This document shows positions 1 through 9,179 of a stretch of DNA of 64,000 nucleotides, piece after piece (position 1 is the stretch's first letter; the number at the start of each line of letters is the position of its first letter). Both the position numbers and the translations under genes were made by a program. Location: positions 336,703,002 through 336,767,001 of the forward strand of contig NC_081414.1 of the NCBI RefSeq assembly GCF_030272615.1. Reading direction: 5' to 3'. This DNA is from Cryptomeria japonica. Taxonomy: Eukaryota; Streptophyta; Pinopsida; Cupressales; Cupressaceae. The notes beneath the pieces were generated by a model. The model was not told where the DNA came from. It was given only the letters and a program-made list of their open reading frames with translations, and ran no database searches.

Positions 1-608
1 TATGTTTGTAACATCGATATATAATGTTTGCACTTCGTTTTATAACATTATGATCAGTATTTCATATTTTAATAAGTTTTGAAGTTGAGTTAACTCTAAT
101 TTTAACATAGGTTCATTTGGTAACTCGTAACTTGTTAAGTATATATCAAAATTTTATTTTATTTTTTGTTGTTGGAAAGAGGACTTCAAGACCTATTATG
201 TAGATATTTTTCAAAAAAAAAATTATTAGTTTATTATTTTTCCATAAGTTTTGAACAAAGAAGTTGATGTTTGGTGAAAAACCTATGTTTAGTTAAACTA
301 AAAATAAATTAATAATAAATTCAATATATATTAAAATCGTAATCATTGGAAAGCTCGCTTCGAGTACCGTTATCATGCATTTGGGTTTTTCAAGATTGTT
401 CCATTTGAGCCTTCAATCAGAGCTTTGAAGGCCAAAAATCTATAGAAAATTGGGGAGATTGTGGGGGGGGGGGAGATGTCTAGCAAATAGGTTTGATAGA
501 ACATATGTTCTCTCGAAAGGGGTTCGGTTGAACCCATATCCTATCGAACATTGTTGACACAATTTAAAAATATATATATTGACACATATACATTTTTAAA
601 AAAAACGT

Positions 609-657
609 ATTTAAAGGGGTTTGATCAAACGTAGGTTTCGATCGAACCCCTTTAAAT
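609..657. repeat. Hairpin with 19-nt arms
   Basis: The arms at 609-627 and 639-657 are reverse complements at 17 of 19 positions, with an 11-nt loop. The arms carry AAAGGGGTT / AACCCCTTT followed by a GATC-containing end. It sits in a small cluster of TTCGATCGAAC-like words. Function is unknown. Confidence 0.7.
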
Positions 658-689
658 ATTAAAAAAAATTAAATCAAAAACACTTTCGT

Positions 690-773
690 TCGAACATTAT
701 ATTCGATCAAAAGTATTAAAAAATAATGTTCAATGAAAAGATTTTTTTTGTTTGATCGAACATTATATTCGAT
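690..773. repeat. 18-bp perfect direct repeat
   Basis: An 18-nt word beginning TCGAACATTATATTC occurs at 690-707 and again at 756-773, 66 nt apart, with similar flanks (GATCAAAAG versus GATTGAAAG). Together with the hairpin at 609-657 this forms a small local repeat cluster. Confidence 0.7.
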
Positions 774-2420
774 TGAAAGCGGTAAAATTTTCGTTTTAAA
801 CAAAAGAGTAGAATTTTTTCATCCAAAAAATTGTAAGCCACTTCTGTGGGTTCACCCTCAAATTAAAGAAATGTAGTTTTTCCCATCGGTGCTATATCTT
901 AAAACTATCGAATCATGTCTATGTATGTGATATGAGCTTGTATCTATTCATTGAATCAAAACGCTTCAGAGTAATGGTGAATACCAAATGTCTATAAAAT
1001 TGTCACTCTTCTCATTAGCGCAAATTCTTTTTATGAATCATGCTCATGATGGTATGAAATGCATGTGATAATAATATTAATATTAGTGGAGAACTGAAGT
1101 AATAGTAGAGTACTGAAGAAAAATCAAAGGTAGAGAGGTTAGTATGAAGAAAACTTTCGTAGGAACGTTTTAGAAGGCGCTAGACCTTTACTAGGCATTG
1201 TATGTACACTATAAATACAATGCAGTGAAGGAAAATAGAGGAAACTGCGATAAACACTATAAAGTAATAACTCATGGTAGCCTTTTTTTGTGTTTGCCCA
1301 GAATAAAAAGGCGTTAGTCAACTACATTTAAAAGATGTAAGAGATTCACAGTTCGGCTATATTAAATAATCCATTTATTATTATTCTAGCTACATATTAA
1401 ATCATAGGGTATGGAGGAAAATAATCAATTTGTTTCGTAAGCTAGGTACATGCTGTTGTAAATGTACTTACCTAATATTAGTGGGGGGGTTGCAAAGAAA
1501 TTTATCAAACTTAATTAGATGTTTAGTTGTAGTTTGGGTTGAAGGGAGGTTGCCAAGTTTTCTAAACTTTTTAGTTGTCATACAGTAATAAAAGATCTTA
1601 AGTTCCTTCTTTGTTGTTGGAAACTTTCAAACATTTTCGGGAATTCTCCGATGCATATATCAAAAAGAAATTAAATGGTTTTCATGAAGTAATCTCTTTA
1701 TAGCCTATAATCTATTCTGAATCCAAGAAAAGAATATTTGAAGTATGCTATTCAACATCACTTTAATGTTAATTTTGTTTGTATTATTCCTATCTATGTC
1801 TCGTTAACAATAGAATAAGTTCATTTAGTTAGATGCAAAAGATTAAAGTTGGATTATTTGTTTTGAGATAAATTTAAAAAAAAAATTAAAAACATTTTAG
1901 CAACCATTGAGAAACCAACTCAATGTTGAGGATGCATAATGAAAGCTAGATATGTTGGGAAATAGTTCATTTATATTGTGCGTTTAAGGGAATATATTTT
2001 TATACATATATGTTTTGTTCTCTAAAGATCTAGACCAGAGGGAGGGATTGTAACTTGTACCTTATTGCAATACAATTATGTAATTTAAGCAAGAGGTATT
2101 TTCTTTTTTCTTTTCTTATTTTACTTTTTATTTTAAAAACTTACTGGTAGAGTAGTTTTTTCGTTAGTAGAGCTAAGTAAATCTAAATGGGCGAGTGCCA
2201 AATATGGGAAAACAAGGAAAGGTAAATCTTGACACCTGATTTACCTATTGGTAGTTGTCATAGGTCTTTGGCCAAAGTATTTTAATCAATTTGATACTAT
2301 TTAATTTCCTTTAATTACTCCTTTCCAAATCATGAAAATTATGATTGCATGATCATAGGTGACATGTATGTTAGATATTTTCATGTTGCACTAGGATCGC
2401 ATCCCACCTATCAGTTCCAA

Positions 2421-2433
2421 TTTGGTAGGAGCC
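2421..2433 (+). other. Possible primer-binding site of the chromovirus
   Basis: TTTGGTAGGAGCC resembles the plant tRNA-iMet primer-binding word TTGGTATCAGAGC with changes. It lies about 415 bp before the first gag codons, a plausible place for a PBS. Without a recognised 5' LTR end directly before it, this is tentative. Confidence 0.3.
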
Positions 2434-2473
2434 TTGTGCAAGGGTCATGAGCTCTTTGAGAATCAAGGAAGTC

Positions 2474-2670
2474 GATGCTTCGTGGTTGGGTGGAAAAAGC
2501 ATCTGGGCCACATGTTCATCTCACAGGAGTAGATGGAGAGGATTATGTGATGATTGGAGGCAAAATTATAATATCATTATATTCATCATTCCATGTATTG
2601 CAACCTAATGGTCAGTTTGTATATGTATTAATTGTGGCCCAGTTGCTTTTTCCACCTAGCCACGAAGCAT
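2474..2670. repeat. 27-bp inverted repeat around a 143-bp core
   Basis: The arms at 2474-2500 and 2644-2670 are reverse complements at 25 of 27 positions; both contain the GATGCTTCGTGG / GGTGGAAAAAGC words. Part of the word recurs directly after the right arm (CATCTGGGTGGAAAAAGCA). The open frame across it (from 2475) has no recognisable domain and probably arises by chance. It could be a small fold-back insertion in the leader of the chromovirus relic. Confidence 0.6.
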
Positions 2671-2848
2671 CTGGGTGGAAAAAGCACCTACCTCACTAAA
2701 AGATGCAAAATTGTGATGCAAGATAATCCTTGCCAATCACATGGACACTAGGCATACCAATTGAAGTAGGTCAAGAAATGGGTCGAATAACGAACAGAAT
2801 GAGAGGTTAGAACATATTTTCAACCTCCTAAATCGTTAGGAATCTTGA

Positions 2849-3675
2849 ATGACCAATATTGAACAAGAGTTCCAGGGGATTCAGAGGGAAAGGAATGAAA
2901 ATCCCAGAAATGAGGATCAAAGGAAAGAAGGTATAAAAAATGAACAAAGAAATGAGGATCATGGGAACAACAGAGGCAGGATTGCAGAGGAACTTAGTAA
3001 GGACCTCAAGAAAGTGGCGCCACTAAAGTTTGATGGAAAAACCAAAGGGGATGGAGTTGAAGCCTAGATTATAGAGATTAAGAAATATTTTGAGCTTTGT
3101 AACCTATCTGATGAATATTGTGCCATGTGGGGTGCTTATTAGCTTATTAGAGAAGCGACCACCTAGTGGGACAATGAGAAGGTCGAGAAATAGTTGTGAC
3201 TAATAGAGGTTACATGGGAGTTGTTTCTATAGCTCTTCAGGAAGAGGTGGTTACTATAACACGTCTTTGATTAAAAAATGATGGAGTTTCAGAATTTGAC
3301 CCAGGGCAACATCATGACAATAACACAGTATTGGGAGAAGTTCTCTATTTGTTGAAATACATGCCTCGGTATCAAATGGATGAGCATTTAAAAATCCATA
3401 AGTTCACCTTGGGGATGAAACCTCATAATGGAGTTGAAATGGACATGCATTTTCCTATGACAATGGATGAAGTGTTTGAGAAGGCTGCCAAATAGGAATA
3501 AAAACTTCTTCAGATTTTAAACTACCACAATAGTAAAAGGAGTAACACATCTTCTAGATTTGGAAAGAGAAATTTCTAGGGAAAATATAATCAAAAGGGA
3601 GGTTTTCATTAGATTCAAAATCTTAAAAGAAATAAGGATGCACAAGACAGGGCATCGAAGAATTATAGTGGGAAC
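2849..3675 (+). pseudogene. Gag, N-terminal part (chromovirus)
   Basis: Begins at an ATG and reads 72 codons of a charged, Arg/Asn/Glu-rich segment ending in a KFDGK motif. After the first stop the same frame continues with a Gag-like stretch (IEIKKYFELCNL, then TWWDNEKV) and further stops. That pattern is typical of the retrotransposon Gag domain of Ty3/gypsy elements, which forms the particle core. The reading frame is broken by stops and at least one frameshift, then interrupted at 3676 by another element. It resumes at 8944 with the zinc knuckle. Confidence 0.7.
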
Positions 3676-4870
3676 TGTTGGGATCCAAGAACACTGAGAG
3701 GGGAGGGTGAATCAGTGTTCTACCAGAATGGCGAAATTTAACCTTATTAACACAACAACTCGACAACCGATAAACATAAAAGCATATAACAATGAGTAAT
3801 AATGCAACCACAAAGATAAACACCATAACACCACATATTTATACGTGGAAAACCTCAAAGAGGAAAAACCACAGTGGGATTGGACACCCACAATATCTAT
3901 CCACTGATCAGATGAATAAATATTATAATAAGGGGCCTGCACATGCAGGAAGGCCAACAACCTAGAGCACACTGCTCATCACAAAATGAGCCTCGCTGAC
4001 TATAGAAAACATCGAACCACAATCCAAAATGAAGATTGAACTGCAAGTATAGTATCTCCTATGCTTGAGTACAGTTCTGGTTAAGCTCGGTACCAGAGGT
4101 CTTAAAGATATTTCACTAACTCAATTCGATCACCTATGATTGACCAAAACCTTTGCATATGATTACAACCTTATTCACACAGAGATAGTCACATAACCCA
4201 TAAACCCATCACCATAACCATGATCTATAAATAGATCTTACATCATATTTATACCAACCTGGGACCTAAACAATTAGGTCGGCCACCTAAAAGATAATAC
4301 AATAAATTTGTAATATAAACCCGCAATCCAATGCTCAACCAAGTCAGCCTAAGACTGAAACAACATAATCCAATCAATAAATCCAACCGGTAACGCATCG
4401 GGATCATCTACCAACACGTTACATAAACCAGTCCATAACCTAGCAGAATGAGATAACATTAGGTCCGGTCTTAAATGCAACACCAGTGATCAACAGGAAC
4501 ACAAATAAGATAACCAACAACATCTCGAAATCCATCTAGAAGCTGCACCAACACCACTTATCAAGTGCGTCAAAAGATCTTCAACAAAGCTCTGTCGGTA
4601 AAACCCTTACCGGTGACCAAAAGGCTTACTAGAACAAATAATATCTCTGGAATCATCAAATCTCAAACCAATTGATCATGATACACATCTGAATAGCATG
4701 AATGATAGATCCAAACCAATTCCACAAACCAAAGCATACCAGATCAATATCATAATCCAACCGCTCTACCAGAACCTACCGGAAACTGGTAAACAACCAA
4801 AATAGTCGGTGTTGCCATCAATGACAAAACATCAATGCAACACATAATGAATTCCTCCAATTTTCTAACA
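3676..4870 (-). repeat. 3' LTR of the deleted copia-type element
   Basis: About 1,195 bp, bounded by TG...CA. It is clearly homologous to 7772-8943 throughout, for example at CTGCACATGCAG, CACTGCTCATCACAAAATGAGCC and GGACCTAAACAATTAGGTC. In this copy the purine tract near the left edge is interrupted (GAGGGGAGGG), while the other LTR has an unbroken run of 22 G. Confidence 0.88.
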
Positions 4871-4884
4871 ATCTCCCCCTTTGG
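4871..4884 (-). other. Polypurine tract
   Basis: On the minus strand this reads CCAAAGGGGGAGAT directly before the 3' LTR. This is the usual second-strand primer of plant copia elements, and the same word precedes the 3' LTRs at 45439, 50508 (minus strand) and 62704. Confidence 0.8.
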
Positions 4885-5409
4885 CATTGATGGCAACACT
4901 AGATGTGAAAAACATCCAAGTGCCAAGAAATGCCAACCAAGTCTCCCCCAATGGAAGACATCCAACAATCTCCCCAAAATGATATGACAATGAAGTTCTG
5001 AAACAAATATCTATGTACCAATTAACCATCCATATACTTGAACCAAACTCCCCCAATGGGATACAACCAATCTGAAATTTTGTTCCTCCTCCTAGTGCCA
5101 ACAATCTCCCATAAAGTGATATTACAATGAAGTTTAAAAACTCCCCCTATGAATGATATCCCTATTAAGCTCTAATCTTTCCCCTTTAACAGATATTCTG
5201 TTAACCTTTATTTTTCACATATATCTCTCCCCCTTTGACATCAATGCCAAAAATCTAAGATAAACATCAAAGAAAAATCATAAATCCACTGAACCACACA
5301 ACTGACTACTCCCCCTGAGTAGTAGCACCAACAAATCAATCTAGAATGAATAGTAGCTTTGTAAATGCATACCAGACTGATGCCAATCAACATCACTCAA
5401 GTCTCTACC

Positions 5410-6420
5410 GGAGGGGCAGAAACCCCCAATTTGTCTCTGAAGTACTCAAATTATAACTCAAACCAATTTGACTTCATTACCTTCTCTATCAGAAAAATAT
5501 ACTTGATAGAAATATCAGATTCTTTGATATGTCAATAGCAATAGAGTTATCACAGTGAATAACTACCAGTTCATTATAATCTACCCTTATATCCTTCAAC
5601 ATTTGCTTCATACATAGAACTTGTGTATAGTTAGTAGCAACAACAACATACTTAGCTTCAATAGTAGATAAAGAAGTACATGAGTGCTTCTTGTTGATCC
5701 ATGAAATCAGTTTCTTTCCAAGAAAGAAAACTCCATTGGATGAGCCTATCCAGTTACCTATATCTCTATCCCAATCGACATTTGAATATTCTCATGGTGT
5801 AAAGTCATCATAAAAAAAACATACCAGAAAATCCTTGAAAACATCCAAAAAATCCTAGCAACCGGAGCAAGGATTCAACATAATCAATTCCTTCCTTCTA
5901 AGAATATCCTTTACATACCAATCAAGCCTAGTTCCAATAACATCCAAGTCCATGTATTGTTCTTTTCTAACTGATCCAATTCCTTTTCCATAGCTCACAT
6001 CCAACATTCATCCTTACAAGCTTCATCCACTAATGTCGGTTCAACTTGAGAAATTAAACATACCTCATCAGCTACCAACCTTCTTCTTGTCCAATTATCT
6101 GATCTTCTGAATGAATTAACCTTACATACCTAGGAGTCTTCTAACTTTTTGTTTCTCTGCTCTGATCTTCAATTACAATTGAATTTTCTGATACTACTGG
6201 GGTAACTGGTTCAACATTTTACTTCGGTACAGGTGCTACCAGTTTAGTTATAACCATTTCCACTTCTGGTTCTCTCTCATAAGTTCTGATTTGACCTTTG
6301 TTTAGCTCATCCACCTTGACATTATCACTCTCCATAATTATCTGCAATCTTTTGTTATAACATTGGTAAACCAAACCAGATCCAAGATCAAAATCCAAGA
6401 TCCAACAAATCTTTGTTGGT
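5410..6420 (-). pseudogene. Copia pol remnants (post-integrase, RT edge, RNase H)
   Basis: Minus-strand translation gives three recognisable scraps in the right order. A post-integrase segment (CYNKRLQ, ESDNVKVDE) lies around 6360-6300. The start of the RT domain (CLISQVEPTLVDEACKDE and LVCKGYS-like words) lies around 6060-5880. The RNase H end (STIEAKYVVVATNYTQVL, then CDN and AIDISKN) lies around 5680-5490. Between them the integrase core, the RT catalytic core and the linker are missing, so it cannot encode an active polymerase. The element at 49450-56121 shows the complete arrangement. Limits are approximate because frames change. Confidence 0.75.
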
Positions 6421-6788
6421 TAACCTTCAAACTAACTTCCCCAAAATTTGAAATAGGCTTTCAGACCATTACCAGGGCCAATGCAAGATCTACCATCAAT
6501 TTGCCTCCCCCTAAGGTGAATGCCTTAGATACCAGATGAGTTTCCTATTGATGCAAGAACATTCTTCTCTGTCGGTTGAGAAATCGAGGTATATGCTTCA
6601 GCCAAATGAACATCTGGGAAAATTGATTTTGTCAATTGAGCCTCAGACTTCATAACCCACTTCTTCTCATGCTCCTTTCGAATCTCATCAACCTTCTGAG
6701 TTTCCTTCTCATTAGATTTATCACTTCCTGTCAGTAGGTTCTTGCTTCTGCAAAATTTAGCAATATGTCCTACTTTGTTGCATGCATA

Positions 6789-7754
6789 TCAAATAACATT
6801 GTTCTTCTGAATTTCCTTATTGTAACCATTCCTCGACCTACATTGATTAGCCATATGTCCAAACTTTCCACATGCATGACATCTCACATTCATTCTACAA
6901 TATTTTTTTCTATGACCATACTTTTTATAATTTGAACACTGACCAGGAATTGCATTATGATTCTGATTTGCTCTATTCCTGCATTGACTTGCTCTATGAC
7001 CAAACTTATTACAAAAAAAGCATATACCATTAAATTTGTGTGCATTGGGTTGCCTTACTGGTGATTTTTTATTTTGGTTGACCTTTTGACTGGATATGTC
7101 ATCCTGATTTGCAGTATCGAAGTTTTCTCCATGCTCAAATCCAAGACCTTTAGTGTCTCTGGTGTCTCTTTTATCCTTCAATAACTCATATAGATTAACA
7201 GAACTAACCTTGAACTTATCTTTGTATTCATTTGCAGCATCCAGATCGCCTCTTAGGATTACCATCATTCTCTCCAACTCTTTCTCATTGTTCTGTGATT
7301 GCACCAATTCAACTCTCAACACATCATTCTCATGCACCAACCTAATGCATTCCTCATATTTGTCTTTCAGAGATATACTAATATTTTCTTCATTCTTCTT
7401 CCAGTCTTCAATCTCCTTAGACATCCTCAAAGTCATAGCTTGCAGTTCATTCTTCATGACACCATTCTCCTGACTCAGCTTCTGACATAATTCCTTTCAA
7501 GCATTCTTCTCTCCATCATCTTGATTTTGTAATTGATCACAAAGTTCCTTCCTTTTAGCTTGTGCAGATGACAACCTCTCCTGCAGAGTAAAAATGAATT
7601 CCTTCGCAGATCTCAACTCACCTTGCAACTTCATGTTCCTCAACCTTTCAGCATCATATTCTTCAAGTGCTACTTGAAGTTCCTTCCTCAAACTTATCTC
7701 CATGGATTCTGGATTCAAGATCTTCCTCAAGTTGTTATACTTACTCTGAGGCAC
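6789..7754 (-). pseudogene. Coiled-coil Gag with three CCHC zinc knuckles
   Basis: One minus-strand frame runs from just after the PBS to 6789, broken only by a TGA at 7497-7499. I see no ATG at the 5' end; the open frame starts with a GTG-encoded position. The first two thirds are rich in Glu/Lys/Leu/Gln with heptad-like spacing (RKELQVALEEYDAERLR and similar), which suggests a long coiled coil. The C-terminal third has CFFCNKFGHRASQC, CSNYKKYGHRKKYC (second Cys replaced by Tyr) and CHACGKFGHMANQC. Ordinary copia Gag usually has a single knuckle, so this is a distinct Gag type, shared with 39823-41114 and 57080-58418. Expected role: RNA binding and particle assembly. Confidence 0.78.
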
Positions 7755-7756
7755 TA

Positions 7757-7770
7757 GGCTCTAATACCAA
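7757..7770 (-). other. Primer-binding site
   Basis: The minus strand reads TTGGTATTAGAGCC right after the LTR end (CCCAACA plus one base). It differs by one base from the plant tRNA-iMet primer word TTGGTATCAGAGCC. This fixes the minus-strand orientation of the element. Confidence 0.85.
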
Positions 7771-7771
7771 T

Positions 7772-8943
7772 TGTTGGGATCCAAGAACTCTGAGGGGGGG
7801 GGGGGGGGGGGGGGGTGAATTAGTGTTCTACTGGAATGGAGAAATTTAACCTTATTAACACACCAACTCAGTAACCGGAAAACATAAAAGCATATAACAA
7901 TGAGTAACAATGCAACCACAAAGATGAACACCACAACACCATAGATTTATACATGGAAAACCTCAAAGAGGAAAAACCACGGTGGGATTGGACACCCACA
8001 ATATCTATCCACTGATCAAATGAATAAATATTACAATAAGGGGTCTGCACATGCAGAAAGGCCAATAGCCTAGAGCACACTGCTCATCACAAAATGAGCC
8101 TTGCTGACTATAGAAAACATCGGACCACAAACCAAAATGAAGATTGAACTGCAAGTATAGCATATCCTATGCTTGAGTATAGTTATGGTTAAGCTCAGTA
8201 CCAGAGGTCTTAAAGCTCTTTCACCAACCCAATTCGATCACCTATGATTGACCAAAACCTCTCCATATGATTACAACCTTATTCGCACATAGATAGTCAC
8301 ATAACCCATAAACCCATCACCATAACCATGATCTATAAAGAGATCTTACATCATATTTATACCAACCTGGGACCTAAACAATTAGGTCAGCCACCTAAAA
8401 GATAATACAATAAATTCATAATATAAACCCACAATCCAATAATCAACCAAGTCGGCCTCAAACCGAAACAACATAATCCAATCAATAAATCCAACTGGTA
8501 ACACATCAAGACCATCCACCAACATGTTATATAAATTGGTCCATAACCTAGAAGAATGAGATAGCATTAGGTCCGGTCCTAAATGCAACACCACTGATCA
8601 ATAGGAACACAAACAAGATAACCAATAGCATTCCAAAAGCCATCTAGAAGCCGCACCAACACCACTTATCAAGTGCGTCAAAAGATCTTCAACAAAGCTC
8701 TATCGATAAAACCCTTACCGATGACCAAAAGGCTTACTAGAACAAATTATATCTCCCGAGTCATCAAATCCTGAACCAACTGATCATGATACGCATCTGA
8801 ATAGCATGAATGACAAATCAAATCAATATCATAATCCAAACGCTCTATCGGAACCTACCAAAAACTAGTAAACAACCAAAAAAGTCGGTGTTGCCATCAA
8901 AACATCAATGCAACACATAATCAATTCCTGCAATTTTTGAACA
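7772..8943 (-). repeat. 5' LTR of the deleted copia-type element
   Basis: About 1,172 bp, TG...CA, homologous to 3676-4870. It contains a homopolymer of 22 G (7794-7815) directly beside GTGAATTAGTGTTC, where the partner LTR has an interrupted tract. The CCACGT-type motif shared with other copia LTRs of the window is altered here (ATACATGGAAAACCTC near 7951). Confidence 0.88.
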
Positions 8944-9110
8944 AGAACAAGAGAAGCAACAACAAATTCGGCAACAATAATATGAACAACAACAAAAGGA
9001 ATAAGCTTGAAGGAATGAATGGACCACAAGATGGATGCTATGTTTGTGGAGGGGACCACTATGAAAACACTTGTCCCTTGTGTACATCCTGAACAAATGG
9101 AAAGAATAAG
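8944..9110 (+). pseudogene. Gag C-terminus with zinc knuckle (chromovirus)
   Basis: Resumes the gag frame interrupted at 3675. A Gln/Asn-rich linker is followed by CYVCGGDHYENTC, a CX2CX3HX4C knuckle of the type common in chromovirus Gag; it would bind the element's RNA. A stop follows soon afterwards. Confidence 0.75.
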
Positions 9111-9179
9111 AAGAATCCGGCACAACATCACATTCATATTGTGGTGGACACTCATCAAGTAGAGTTCCAAGCATCTCCT

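Larger units (their letters stand above)
1..2419. other. AT-rich sequence without a gene
   Basis: I find no convincing coding region, RNA gene or recognisable retrotransposon domain here. The sequence is strongly AT-rich with many A and T runs and holds a small cluster of TTCGATCGAAC-like repeats near 500-780. The 5' LTR of the chromovirus relic should lie at its right end, just before about 2420. I cannot match any part of it to the 3' LTR start at 12535, so that LTR is either too diverged or missing. Confidence 0.6.
3676..8943 (-). mobile_element. Copia-type element, internally deleted (minus strand)
   Basis: The two LTRs (3676-4870 and 7772-8943) start TGTTGGGATCC on the plus strand and end CTAACA/GAACA. 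The flanking 5-mers GGAAC (3671-3675) and AGAAC (8944-8948) look like a target-site duplication with one change, and the host gag resumes directly afterwards. Read on the minus strand the order is LTR, PBS, gag, pol remnants, polypurine tract, LTR. The internal part is only about 2.9 kb: integrase and most of RT are gone. The Gag carries three CCHC knuckles and resembles those of the pol-less elements at 38656 and 56122. Confidence 0.88.

Noticed and set aside
1-2420. 5' LTR of the chromovirus
   Set aside because: Expected before the PBS-like word at 2421, but I could not match TGTCACAACCC or any other part of 12535-13126 here.
7153-7490. Plus-strand open frames opposite the multi-knuckle Gag
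   Set aside because: They are antisense shadows of the minus-strand gag and show no motif.
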